From Fibrobacterota bacterium (lineage in GTDB: Bacteria; Fibrobacterota; Fibrobacteria; UBA11236), in NCBI GenBank assembly GCA_019509785.1, contig JAEKLQ010000029.1, positions 1 to 64,000 of the forward strand: 64,000 nt of DNA, in the 5' to 3' direction. Under the pieces are notes generated by a model. It saw only the letters and a list, made by a program, of their open reading frames with translations, was not told the origin of the DNA and ran no database searches. A program made the translations under genes and the position numbers. How positions within the stretch are numbered: position 1 is the first letter of the stretch; every line of letters begins with the position of its first letter. Shown piece by piece: positions 27,026-35,770 of the stretch.

Positions 27026-28477
27026 TTAGGCCTCCAGATGCTTCTTCAACAATTGGTTGACCTGCTCGGGACCCGCCTTGCCACCGCTCAGCTTCATCAC
27101 TTGCCCGACGAAAAAGCCCATCAGCTTGACCTTACCACCCTTGTAGGCGGTGACCGAATCGGGATTCTTCTCCAGCACTTCTTTCACGAAGACCTCGATG
27201 GCGCCCGTATCGTTGATGACCACCAGATTCTTGTCCTTTACGACTTGGCCCGGCGCCTTACCTTCGGCCAACATATCCTCGAACACCGCCTTGGCGATTT
27301 TTCCGGATATGGTCCCGTCCAAGATCAGGTTGATCAACTCGCCCAATTGCTCCGGCGAGAACTTGAGGTCCCCTACCCCGATGCTTTGCTCCTTGGTGAC
27401 GCGCAGGACCTCGCCCATGACCCAATTGGAGGCCGCTTTCTTATCCGCCGTGACGGCGCAAACGCGTTCGTAAAATTGGGAAAGCGACTTCTCCGCGGTG
27501 AGCACGGCGGCATCGTAGGCGGGGATCCCGTAATCTTCCGCGTAGCGCTTGCGGCGGGCTTCCGGAAGCTCGGGCATCTTTGCCCGTAAGGCGTCGATTT
27601 GATCGTGGGCCACGTTCAAGCGCACCAGATCGGGCTCGGGGAAGTAGCGGTAATCGTGGGCTTGCTCTTTGGTGCGGGTGGCAACCGTGACGCCTCGGGC
27701 CACGTCCCAACGCTTGGTCTGCTGCGCGACTTTCTCCCCGCGATCCAGGGTCATGGTCTGCAATTCGATCTCGGCCTCCAGGGCCTTTTCGATATTGTGG
27801 AAGCTGTTCATGTTCTTCAGCTCGACGCGGTTGCCGAAGGGGGAGAATTCGTCCTTGCGGAGGGAGATGTTGGCGTCGCAACGCAGGTTCCCGCGCTCCA
27901 TGTTGGCGTCGCAGATCTCCAGGTATTCGAGGATCTGCTTCAACTTCTCGAGATACAGGTAAGCCTCGCGGGGCGAACGGAGATCGGGATCGGATACGAT
28001 TTCCACGAGCGGCGTACCGCAACGATTGGCATCGAAAAGGGAATCGGCCACGGTGAGATCGTGGATCAGCTTGCCCGCGTCTTCCTCCATGTGGATGCGC
28101 GTGAGCCCGATGCGCTTGCGGGATCCATCGTCTAGATCGATGTCGAGATGGCCTCCCGTGCAGATTGGGCGGTCGTAGAAGGGATTCCCGCCCTGCTGGG
28201 TGATCTGGTACCCTTTGGGCAAATCGGGGTAGAAGTAATTCTTGCGTGTCCACATGGCGTGGTTATCGATGCGGGCGTCGCAAGCCAGGCCCATTTTAAT
28301 GGCGAATTCCACGGCCCGCTCGTTCGGGACGGGCAAGGTTCCGGGCATGCCCAGGCAGACCGGGCAGACGAGGGTGTTGGGTTCGGCCCCGAACTCCACC
28401 TTGCAACCGCAGAACATTTTGGTGCGCGTGGAGAGCTGGGCGTGGACTTCAAGGCCGATGACGACGCTGTAGGGCAT
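27026..28477 (-). CDS. gatB: Asp/Glu-tRNA amidotransferase subunit B
   Basis: 483 residues, starting VIGLEVHAQLSTRTKMFCGC. The kinase domain has the conserved CPVCLGMPGTLPVPN, RKNYFYPDLPKGYQITQ and HMEEDAGKL, and the C-terminal tail is the tRNA-binding YqeY-like region. It phosphorylates and amidates Glu-tRNA(Gln) or Asp-tRNA(Asn) in GatCAB. Its presence means at least one misacylated tRNA route operates here. Confidence 0.97.
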   Translation of the reverse strand: MPYSVVIGLEVHAQLSTRTKMFCGCKVEFGAEPNTLVCPVCLGMPGTLPVPNERAVEFAIKMGLACDARIDNHAMWTRKNYFYPDLPKGYQITQQGGNPFYDRPICTGGHLDIDLDDGSRKRIGLTRIHMEEDAGKLIHDLTVADSLFDANRCGTPLVEIVSDPDLRSPREAYLYLEKLKQILEYLEICDANMERGNLRCDANISLRKDEFSPFGNRVELKNMNSFHNIEKALEAEIELQTMTLDRGEKVAQQTKRWDVARGVTVATRTKEQAHDYRYFPEPDLVRLNVAHDQIDALRAKMPELPEARRKRYAEDYGIPAYDAAVLTAEKSLSQFYERVCAVTADKKAASNWVMGEVLRVTKEQSIGVGDLKFSPEQLGELINLILDGTISGKIAKAVFEDMLAEGKAPGQVVKDKNLVVINDTGAIEVFVKEVLEKNPDSVTAYKGGKVKLMGFFVGQVMKLSGGKAGPEQVNQLLKKHLEA

Positions 28478-28627
28478 GCGTGGAAAGGTAAAAAATACCC
28501 GGAACCCGCGTCAGTCGCTTGGCTTGACGGCCCGTGGCTTTCTTCCGATTTTGGATTTCGCTTGCGCGCCGCGCTGAACCGAAACCCCTCTTCCTGAAAT
28601 CCAATGTCCCTTTCTCACTGAGATCCC

Positions 28628-29335
28628 ATGTCGCTTCCCTCCGGCCTCCCCTCTTACGAATTCCTCCGCGAACTCGTGCCCTCTTCCGATCTGGATCGAT
28701 ATTGGCACCTGCGCCTGCGCAAACAGGCGGACGGCCGGCTGCCGCTCCTGGCTCCCGAAGGCAAAGCCGTCTTTTCGCCCATTTCCACAGCGGACTTTTT
28801 CGGCAAACCCGGCCCCATCGAAGTGGAGATCGGCTGCGGCAAGGGCGGCTTCCTGGTGGAGTATTGCGAAAAGCATCCCGAGATCCCTTTGGTGGGGCTG
28901 GAATGGGAGAACGAGATCGCCTGCCTGGCCGCGCGCCGGTTGCAGAAGCGTCCCCATCTTCCCCATGCGCGGGTGCTATTGGGCGACGCCTACTATTTCT
29001 TCCGCGATTTCCTGCCCGATGCCTGCGTGGCCGCTTTCCATATGTACTTCCCGGACCCCTGGCCCAAGAAAAGGCATCATAAGAACCGCCTGATGGGTCC
29101 GCGTTTCATGGAGCAAGTGCTGCGAACCGCTCTGCCGGATACGCCCTTCTATTGGGGCACCGATCATGCGGAGTACAACGCCGAAGCCCGGGAAGTATTC
29201 GCTTCGCTTCCTTGGATGAAAATGGAATCGCCGGAGGCGGAACCGACCGAAGGCATCCAGACCAATTTCGAGAAGAAGTACCGCAAGCAGGGGAAGCCGA
29301 TTTACCGCTGCAAGCTGAGGATCCGAAAAGGTTAG
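28628..29335 (+). CDS. trmB: tRNA (guanine-N7-)-methyltransferase
   Basis: 235 residues. SAM motif VEIGCGKGGFLVEYC, then the family motif YFPDPWPKKRHHKNRL, with KFxxK-like TNFEKKYRKQGKPIYR near the end. It makes m7G46 in tRNA. It converges on the sprT gene, with the repeat element between. Confidence 0.95.
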   Translation: MSLPSGLPSYEFLRELVPSSDLDRYWHLRLRKQADGRLPLLAPEGKAVFSPISTADFFGKPGPIEVEIGCGKGGFLVEYCEKHPEIPLVGLEWENEIACLAARRLQKRPHLPHARVLLGDAYYFFRDFLPDACVAAFHMYFPDPWPKKRHHKNRLMGPRFMEQVLRTALPDTPFYWGTDHAEYNAEAREVFASLPWMKMESPEAEPTEGIQTNFEKKYRKQGKPIYRCKLRIRKG

Positions 29336-29347
29336 GATTGCAGCCGA

Positions 29348-29441
29348 AGGATTTTAGAACCAGGATTTTAGAACCAGGATTTTAGAACCAGGGTTTAAGA
29401 TCAGGGTTTAAGATCAGGGTTTAAGATCAGGGTTTAAGATC
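29348..29441. repeat. Two adjacent minisatellites
   Basis: Three exact 14-base units of AGGATTTTAGAACC (29348-29389) run directly into four exact 13-base units of AGGGTTTAAGATC (29390-29441), then degrade to a further AGGGTTTA. The units look related (A-G-G-x-T-T-T-A). They lie 12 bases after the trmB stop. Confidence 0.95.
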
Positions 29442-29449
29442 AGGGTTTA

Positions 29450-29550
29450 GGGTAAAGGGTAAAGGGTAAAGGGTAAAGAATCGTGCCCAAGGTTGTTTGA
29501 ACGGACCCTGTCCCCTGTCCCCTTTACCCTTTACCCTTTACCCTTTACCC
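29450..29550. repeat. Telomere-like heptamer repeats forming a 28-bp inverted repeat
   Basis: GGGTAAA repeats four times at 29450-29477, and TTTACCC four times at 29523-29550. They pair as a perfect 28-bp stem around a 45-base spacer that contains two direct CTGTCCC repeats. Between the convergent genes trmB and sprT it could act as a bidirectional terminator. Confidence 0.95.
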
Positions 29551-29598
29551 TTCTTAATCGGCAACAGGGAAAACAGTTCAAGTTCCCACCGCCCTGCC

Positions 29599-30465
29599 TT
29601 ACTGCGGTTTCCTGCGTCGCTTCCGCCTCAGTGCTTTTGGCAGGCCTTCGCGGTGCCATTTCCGCCATACCTCGAAATGGGCATACAATCGTTCCCGCGA
29701 ACGGAAGTCGGCGCCATGCACCACGCGTCGTCCCCCCGCGATGCGGGGCGGGATGGCGATATGCAGGCATTCATGGTAGACCACCCCACCGACGATTTCC
29801 GGAGTCGCTTCGGGATCATCATAGCCGCGGCTGATGCTGAGCAAATGGTAAGGTCGGCCTTGGTCATCCAGGGCGATGCTATGGGTGGACAGCCCGCCTA
29901 GGCGCGCCGACCAGGTGATACGCGCCTCCAATGCGCCCCCGAAATATTCGGCGTTGATGGCGGCGAAAACGGGAATCAGATCGTGGAATTCCCCTTTGGG
30001 GTTGAGGCGTTCCAGCCGTCGCGCATCTCGCGCGCTGCGCCGCCGGGCCGCTCGCGAATCGCCCGGGGCGCGCAGGGCTCCCCGGATGGTCTGCTCCAGC
30101 TCGGAACGGCGTTGGCGCTGGGCTTTATCCTTACGTCCCCGCCGGCTGGCCAGGAGAGCCCATTCCAGCAAGGCGATCTTGGTTTCCTCGGGGGCCTCGG
30201 CCAGGAGGGATGGGATTTCCAGGCGCAATGCTTCGCGTCGCCGGATCCAAGTAACGCGCCAACTCTCATGCAACCTCGGTTTGACGACCACCTCGATGCA
30301 AGCATAAGGGCCGCGGAGGAGTGCGGCGAAAGGATTGAGGGGCGGTTCAGGCTCGGGCGATATAGGTCCCGGCCAGCGTGGAGCCGATTCCTCCGGGATC
30401 GGCTCGGGGGAATCGAACAGGGAAAGCTGGCGTAGCAGGGAAGCCATCGCCGCCGGCAGCCTCAT
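29599..30465 (-). CDS. SprT-like metalloprotease-domain protein
   Basis: 288 residues. VVYHECLHIA contains HExxH, and the downstream HGADFRSRE with a basic RRKRRRK tail fits a SprT-like zinc domain, as in Spartan-type DNA-protein crosslink proteases. The N-terminal 120 residues are not recognised. Its ATG overlaps the gspD stop (ATGA), so it is the last gene of the secretion operon. Confidence 0.72.
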   Translation of the reverse strand: MRLPAAMASLLRQLSLFDSPEPIPEESAPRWPGPISPEPEPPLNPFAALLRGPYACIEVVVKPRLHESWRVTWIRRREALRLEIPSLLAEAPEETKIALLEWALLASRRGRKDKAQRQRRSELEQTIRGALRAPGDSRAARRRSARDARRLERLNPKGEFHDLIPVFAAINAEYFGGALEARITWSARLGGLSTHSIALDDQGRPYHLLSISRGYDDPEATPEIVGGVVYHECLHIAIPPRIAGGRRVVHGADFRSRERLYAHFEVWRKWHREGLPKALRRKRRRKPQ

Positions 30466-32927
30466 TTCGGCGGGGCGCTGTCCCGGGGAGGCGGTACCGG
30501 GGCTGGAGCGAGATGGACGGAGTCGCGGGGAGAAGGATTTCCGGGTAATGGAATCCGGGGCTTGCCGCGATGTGGCATTGGACTACCCTGGGGCTGCATC
30601 TTCCCGCCGGAACCTTGGGAAGGCGCGGGTTCGGCGGGTGGGGTGGCCGGGATAGCGGCCGAATCCGGGGAGGCATGGAGCGTAGGGGCCGGGACGGGGA
30701 TCTCGGACACCGGCGCGGGAGGTACGATTACCTTGCGTTCTTCTTTCGATTCCTTTTTGGCTTTGCTCGACCCCAGGAAATCGTTGTCCTTCAGGAAGCC
30801 GGAGCGCCGATCCAAGGATTCGAATTCCTCCTCCAGGTTCACGCCCTCGGCCTCGGGATTTATGATATGAGGCGTTACGTAAATCACAAGCTCGGTCGTG
30901 CGGGTGATGTTGCTGCGGGCCGAGAAGAGGTATCCGAGGAGGGGGATGCTCCCGAGAATGGGAACGAAGGACCGGGAATTGTCCTCCTGAGACTTGATGA
31001 GGCCTCCCAAGGCGATGGTTTCGCCGTCCATGAGCATCACGTTGGTGGAGATGGAGCGATTGGTGACGGGAGGCGGCGCGCCCGCGAGATTGGTGGCTTC
31101 GGTGGTTTTCACGCTCGGGCTGATGGCCACGTTGACCTCGCCGTGCTTGGTCACCCATGGCGTCAGCTCGATGGTAATGCCATCGTCGATGGTGCGGTAA
31201 TCCATGTTCTGGAAGCCATCCTTGTTGAACGAGCTTACCGGGAAATAGGAGGTGCGGCTAACCCGGAGCTCGGCCTTATTGCCGTTCAAGGTGGTGATCT
31301 TGGGCATGGACAGGATCTTGGCCTTGTTCTTGGCTTCCAGGGCCTTGAGGCTGATATCGAAGCTGGGGGGCTTGATGCCGATCAGGCCGGTCCAGCTTCC
31401 CTTGGACCAGGAATGCTGCACGCCGCTCATGCTCCCGGAGGCGTTGAGATTGATGTTCTGATTGGCGTTGGCCCCGGCTTGCAGGCCGAAGTCAGAGGAT
31501 TTCTCGCGATTATATTCGACTACGACCACCTCCATCAACACCTGGGGCGTGGGCACGTCCACCTTATCGATGAACGTCTTCACCAGTTCGATATCATCGG
31601 TGGTCCCCGAGATGAGCACCGCGTTCTGTTCCTTGATGACCTTTATGTTTTCCGCGGGCACCGTCTTAGGCACGATCTTCTCGATGTTCTCCGCCTTGAT
31701 GTACTTGAGGTAGACCAGCTCGGCCCCGGAAAGGGCTTGTCCCGACGGGGTATTGGGATTGCGGTCCCCGATGAGGAGCGTGCCATCCTTGCGGATGAAA
31801 GCGTAGCGGGTGCCGTTCAATAGGGCCGAGAGCGCTTCATTCACGGTCACCGATTTGAGCTGGGCGTTCACGTTGCCCGATACGTCGCCGATGATGGTGT
31901 AATTGAGGCCGGCCTGTTCGGCGATTTCGCGGATGGCGTCCCCCAGGGCCGCGTTGTTCAGGTTCAAGGTGACCTTACCATCGTGGACGTCCACGTCGGC
32001 GTTGCCTCCCCCCTGCCCCGGGAATCCCTGGCCTTGGCGGCGCCCGCGGCGGAAGTACGGGTTTTCCTGCCCCCCCGTGGAGTCCCCGTTCTCCACCAGG
32101 TAGACTCCGTTCTTGAGGCGGACATCGTACGCGTTGGCGGCCATCAGGGCCTTAAAGCCATCGATGGGATCCACGTCCTTGAGATGGCCGGTGACTTGTC
32201 CCCGAAGGTCTTGCCCCGGCACGATGTTGATCCGGGTCTTCTCCACCAATTCGCGCAGGAAGTCCTTGATGGGCCGATTCTGGACGTCCAGGTTCATGCG
32301 CCTATTGCGCACCTCGATGATGCTGAAGGCGTTCTCGCGCGTCTTGCGGACCCGATAGACGTTGCCGTCCGCGATCAGTTCCAGGCCATGGGACTTGCAG
32401 AGTTTTTCCAAGCCCTCGATGACGGGGATGTTCTCGAGGTGGATGGTGACTTTCACGTCGCCCAAATCCTTATCGGGGATGATGCTCAGCTTAAAGGCGG
32501 TGGCGATGGCGCGTAGCACGTCCAAGATCGGCTCTTCCACGTAATCCACGTTGAGGAGGTTTCCGCCGTTGCTTGCGCTGGTCTTCGCGGCGGCGCCGTT
32601 CTTCGCGGCTTTGGCATCGCCGGCTTTCCTCAGCCCTCGGCCGGCCCTCCCCTTGGCGGCATTCTCCCGATGCTTGTCGAGCAGCTCGCGTTCTTGCTCC
32701 CCGAGATTGGGATTGGCTTGGCGCGGCGGCTGATAGGCCGGAGGCGGCGGAGGTTCGCTGTACGGGCTGGGGGGTTCCGAAGCCGCGGGAGGCGGCGGCT
32801 GCTCCATCGCCGGCGGCGGGGGATTGGGTCCATCCTGCGGCATGGATACCGGGGCGCTGCCCGTGGTTTCATCCTGGGCCCAAAGGAATAGGGGCAGGAC
32901 GGCGGCGAAAAGAAAGGACTTCTTCAT
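30462..32927 (-). CDS. gspD: Type II secretion / type IV pilus secretin
   Basis: 821 residues. Signal peptide ends FLWAQ; residues about 25-75 are Pro-rich. Three short secretin N-domains (starting LLNVDYVEEPILDVLRAIA, IEVRNRRMNLDVQNRPIKD and VTLNLNNAALGDAIREIAE) precede the secretin core. Family signature VPILGSIPLLGYLFSAR and ELVIYVTPHII. A Pro-rich tail of about 90 residues follows. It forms the outer-membrane gate. PilQ is the main alternative. Confidence 0.92.
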   Translation of the reverse strand: MKKSFLFAAVLPLFLWAQDETTGSAPVSMPQDGPNPPPPAMEQPPPPAASEPPSPYSEPPPPPAYQPPRQANPNLGEQERELLDKHRENAAKGRAGRGLRKAGDAKAAKNGAAAKTSASNGGNLLNVDYVEEPILDVLRAIATAFKLSIIPDKDLGDVKVTIHLENIPVIEGLEKLCKSHGLELIADGNVYRVRKTRENAFSIIEVRNRRMNLDVQNRPIKDFLRELVEKTRINIVPGQDLRGQVTGHLKDVDPIDGFKALMAANAYDVRLKNGVYLVENGDSTGGQENPYFRRGRRQGQGFPGQGGGNADVDVHDGKVTLNLNNAALGDAIREIAEQAGLNYTIIGDVSGNVNAQLKSVTVNEALSALLNGTRYAFIRKDGTLLIGDRNPNTPSGQALSGAELVYLKYIKAENIEKIVPKTVPAENIKVIKEQNAVLISGTTDDIELVKTFIDKVDVPTPQVLMEVVVVEYNREKSSDFGLQAGANANQNINLNASGSMSGVQHSWSKGSWTGLIGIKPPSFDISLKALEAKNKAKILSMPKITTLNGNKAELRVSRTSYFPVSSFNKDGFQNMDYRTIDDGITIELTPWVTKHGEVNVAISPSVKTTEATNLAGAPPPVTNRSISTNVMLMDGETIALGGLIKSQEDNSRSFVPILGSIPLLGYLFSARSNITRTTELVIYVTPHIINPEAEGVNLEEEFESLDRRSGFLKDNDFLGSSKAKKESKEERKVIVPPAPVSEIPVPAPTLHASPDSAAIPATPPAEPAPSQGSGGKMQPQGSPMPHRGKPRIPLPGNPSPRDSVHLAPAPVPPPRDSAPPK

Positions 32928-34426
32928 GTTTGGGCTTCCATCACCGCCACGCGGATCAACTCGCCGGCGCTGGTCATATTCTGTTTCAGCTTTTCCAACC
33001 CGTCCGTAACGAGGGATTTATAGCCGGAAATCTGCTTGATGTGGGATTCGCTCTTTCCGGAAAGGATGGCCTCGCGAACCGCGGAGTCGAACTGGAGCAA
33101 TTCGAAGATGCCCGTCCGCCCCCGGTATCCCGTGCCATTGCAGGCCGGACATCCGGCCGGCGTAGGGCATTGCTCCGGCAAGCGAGGCAGGAACAGCTTT
33201 TCATCGGCGGTGGGCGGTGACATGGTGAAGCATTGGCCGCAGAGCTTGCGTACCAGTCTTTGGGAAAGTACCCCGAGCACGGCCGACCCGATGAGGAAGG
33301 GCTTGATCTTCAGATCGAGAAGGCGCGTCACGGCGGAGGCCGCGTCGTTGGTGTGGAGGGTGGAGAAGACCAGATGGCCGGTTTGGGCGGCCTGCACGGC
33401 GATCGCCGCGGTTTCCTCATCGCGGATTTCGCCCACCATGATGACGTCGGGATCCTGGCGCAATAGGGACCGCAAGGCGCTCGCGAAGGTCAACCCGGCT
33501 TTCTCGTTGATCTGGACCTGGTTGGCCCCGTCGAGGCGATACTCGATCGGATCTTCGATCGTGGAGACGTTGATGTCCTTTTCGAGAATCTCGCGGAGGG
33601 AAGCGTACAAGGTGGAGGATTTGCCCGAGCCCGTGGGGCCGGTCACGAAAATCATCCCTTGGGGCCGGTGGATAAGCTGCTTCATCACCGCGACCACTTC
33701 GGGCGCCATGCCTAAGGTTTCCACGCTGCCGACGGATTCCATATGCTTGAGGATACGGATGACCACCTTCTCCCCTACCCGGGTCGGAAGCGTGCTCACG
33801 CGCATGTCGATGGCTTCGCCCTCATGCATCCATTTGATGCGCCCGTCCTGGGGCAGGCGTTTCTCCGCGATGTCCAACTCCGCGAGGATCTTCACACGCG
33901 AAATCAGGGTGTTCTGGACCCACTTGGGCAGCTCCAGGCTGTCCTTAAGCATGCCATCCTTGCGATAGCGTACCTTCACTATGTTTTCGCCCGGCTCGAT
34001 ATGGATGTCGGTGGCCACTTCATGGATGGCTTGGTTGACCAGGTTGTTCACCAACTTGATGACCGGCTCGCTCTGGCTCTTCTTACGGATCTCCTCCAGG
34101 CTGGAGCCTTCATTGATATCCACTTCGGACTTGATGAGATCGGAAAGGATGCCTCCGGTCTCGGGCCCGCCGACCTTGCCGGCGATGCGCTTGAGCTGGT
34201 ATTCCAGGACCGGCGCCTCCGCCCGCACGAATTCCACCTCGCAGCCGGAGCGCAATTGCAGGGCCTCGCGCAGAAGCTCATCGTTGGGGTTTTGTACGGC
34301 GCAGAGCAGGACGCCGGAGGATCGGGAAATCGGGAAGGTTCGGCAACGGATGCAGATATCCCGTCCCAGCTCGTCGAGCAGGACCGGATCCACTCGCAAA
34401 CCGTCGACGGTTTCCTGGATTTCCAA
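32924..34426 (-). CDS. gspE: Type II secretion / pilus assembly ATPase
   Basis: 500 residues. An N-terminal T2SSE domain (1-90) precedes the ATPase with Walker [11 protein letters not shown] near 265, the Asp box, [16 protein letters not shown] (Walker B) and [15 protein letters not shown] tetracysteine zinc element is CGQC...CPAC near 395-425. It energises pseudopilus growth from the cytoplasm. It overlaps gspD by 4 bases. PilB is the alternative. Confidence 0.94.
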   Translation of the reverse strand: MEIQETVDGLRVDPVLLDELGRDICIRCRTFPISRSSGVLLCAVQNPNDELLREALQLRSGCEVEFVRAEAPVLEYQLKRIAGKVGGPETGGILSDLIKSEVDINEGSSLEEIRKKSQSEPVIKLVNNLVNQAIHEVATDIHIEPGENIVKVRYRKDGMLKDSLELPKWVQNTLISRVKILAELDIAEKRLPQDGRIKWMHEGEAIDMRVSTLPTRVGEKVVIRILKHMESVGSVETLGMAPEVVAVMKQLIHRPQGMIFVTGPTGSGKSSTLYASLREILEKDINVSTIEDPIEYRLDGANQVQINEKAGLTFASALRSLLRQDPDVIMVGEIRDEETAAIAVQAAQTGHLVFSTLHTNDAASAVTRLLDLKIKPFLIGSAVLGVLSQRLVRKLCGQCFTMSPPTADEKLFLPRLPEQCPTPAGCPACNGTGYRGRTGIFELLQFDSAVREAILSGKSESHIKQISGYKSLVTDGLEKLKQNMTSAGELIRVAVMEAQT

Positions 34427-34492
34427 ACCGGATCCTTTCTTAAGGACGCTTTCGCGCGCCGCTCACCGAGGAGCGCTGGAAAATAGCAATAA

Positions 34493-35245
34493 TCATGGTT
34501 CCGGAACCTCTTCCGGGCTTGTTTCATAGCTAGTATCCGGATCCCCGGGGACGGGGCCGGACGCCCGATTACGCGGATGCACCAGGCAGGTCATCACGAT
34601 GGGAATGCCGCGGAAGGAAGCCACCAAAGTCACTCTTAAAGTGGCGATGAACCGGCACTCATCAACGCCCAACTCCCCGTCCCCGTTCCGGTCCAGTTCG
34701 GAAAAATCGATATGGCCGTCTCCGTTCCCGTCCAGGCTGTCCAACTCCCAGGGCATTTCCCCGGAGAAAGCCTTCCAGGCCGGCCGGACCGGTCCCGAAG
34801 GTTCGATGCGGAGCGAGGCCAGGGTGAATTTGTAGGGAACCCCATTGGCCTTGAGGACCGAGTCGCTCCAGGCATAGGTAACACGCCGGTTGCGGCGGTT
34901 CCGGAGCACGGCCTCCCCTTCCGCAAGTCGCTGGATCCCCCTTCCCGTCATCAGGTTCCCGGTCAGGGAGGCGAATGCGGCGTGGGCCTCGAAAGCGGCG
35001 TCCCGGCGGCCCCCCGTGAGGCGCGCCGCGAAACCGACATCCTTGAAAAGGGAAAGGGCCAGCAGTATGACCACGGCGGATAAGGAGATCGCGATCAAAA
35101 GCTCGATTAAGGTGACGCCCACCTGTCCGTTACACGTGACACCCTCCTGTCCGTTACGCGTGGCACACTCCTGTCCGTTACGCGTGGCACACTCCTGTCC
35201 GTTACGCGTGGCACACTCCTTTCGATTACACGGAAGGCTTCGCAT
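34493..35245 (-). CDS. GspJ-like minor pseudopilin with repeat leader and EF-hand pair
   Basis: 250 residues from ATG 35245, which overlaps the gspI stop (TAATG). The class III signal is VGVTLIELLIA: cleavage after Gly leaves Val1 and Glu5, as in pseudopilins. The leader is about 47 residues, far longer than usual, because three copies of ECATRNGQ and one diverged copy (EGVTCNGQ) precede it. Near residues 170-195 two EF-hand-like loops, DGNGDGHIDFSE and DRNGDGELGVDE, are present. A 66-base gap follows before gspE. GspJ is preferred, though PilW-like is possible. Confidence 0.8.
   Translation of the reverse strand: MRSLPCNRKECATRNGQECATRNGQECATRNGQEGVTCNGQVGVTLIELLIAISLSAVVILLALSLFKDVGFAARLTGGRRDAAFEAHAAFASLTGNLMTGRGIQRLAEGEAVLRNRRNRRVTYAWSDSVLKANGVPYKFTLASLRIEPSGPVRPAWKAFSGEMPWELDSLDGNGDGHIDFSELDRNGDGELGVDECRFIATLRVTLVASFRGIPIVMTCLVHPRNRASGPVPGDPDTSYETSPEEVPEP
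35123..35218. repeat. 24-base tandem repeat inside the gspJ-like leader
   Basis: Four units of 24 bases lie head to tail: 35147-35170, 35171-35194 and 35195-35218 are identical, and 35123-35146 is a variant. A degenerate partial unit follows at 35219-35233. On the minus strand each encodes eight residues (ECATRNGQ). The 24-base period keeps the frame. Confidence 0.95.
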
Positions 35246-35769
35246 TACCACCATTTATACTCGGGAAGCTTAAGGGTAAGGGTGGCCATTGCATGCGGCG
35301 GGCCGCCCGGCCCCTCATCATCGCTGGGGCCGAAATAAGAAGGCTCGGAAGGCTCCTGGAAACGGGACGGTTCGGCGAAGCCGCCGCCTTCCGCCAAGGG
35401 GGCGCGGTACACGCGCACCCGCACCTCCAAAGGCTTACGCAATTCCCGCGGGGACATGTCTTCATCGAGAGTCACTTCGCCCAGGGTATTCATGATTCTG
35501 GCGCTGTCCATCACCCGGCGCACCACCAGCAGCGATTCCGCGCCGGCGCCTTGCCCCAGGTACGCCGTATCATGTATATCCGTCTTCGGGAGGGCGCGCA
35601 AGGACTCGAGATCGGAACGCGCCAACAGAAGGGCGGCATGATGGGCGCGATTGAGGCGATCCAGGCGGGACGCGGAGCGCAATCCGTACCAGAGCACCGC
35701 CGATCCCGCCGACAGCACGGTAAGCGCGACCGCCAATTCGATGATGGTGAATCCGCCTTGCCGCCGCAT
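35245..35769 (-). CDS. GspI-like minor pseudopilin
   Basis: 174 residues. Prepilin signal GGFTIIELAVALTVL: cleavage at Gly leaves Phe1 and Glu5, followed by a long hydrophobic helix. The mature part then has SLRALPKTDI and a Ser/Pro-rich segment, ending LPEYKWW. Likely part of the pseudopilus tip with GspJ and GspK. It is separated by 1 base from the GspK-like stop. Confidence 0.82.
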   Translation of the reverse strand: MRRQGGFTIIELAVALTVLSAGSAVLWYGLRSASRLDRLNRAHHAALLLARSDLESLRALPKTDIHDTAYLGQGAGAESLLVVRRVMDSARIMNTLGEVTLDEDMSPRELRKPLEVRVRVYRAPLAEGGGFAEPSRFQEPSEPSYFGPSDDEGPGGPPHAMATLTLKLPEYKWW

Positions 35770-35770
35770 G

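Noticed and set aside
29348-29550. Possible CRISPR array or attachment site
   Set aside because: No spacers and no nearby integrase or cas gene; units are short and contiguous.
30570-31823. 417-codon plus-strand frame opposite gspD
   Set aside because: The secretin motifs are decisive for the minus strand; this is a shadow frame.
35123-35218. Possible CRISPR-like direct repeats
   Set aside because: The repeats are head to tail without spacers, in frame and translated, so this is a coding minisatellite.
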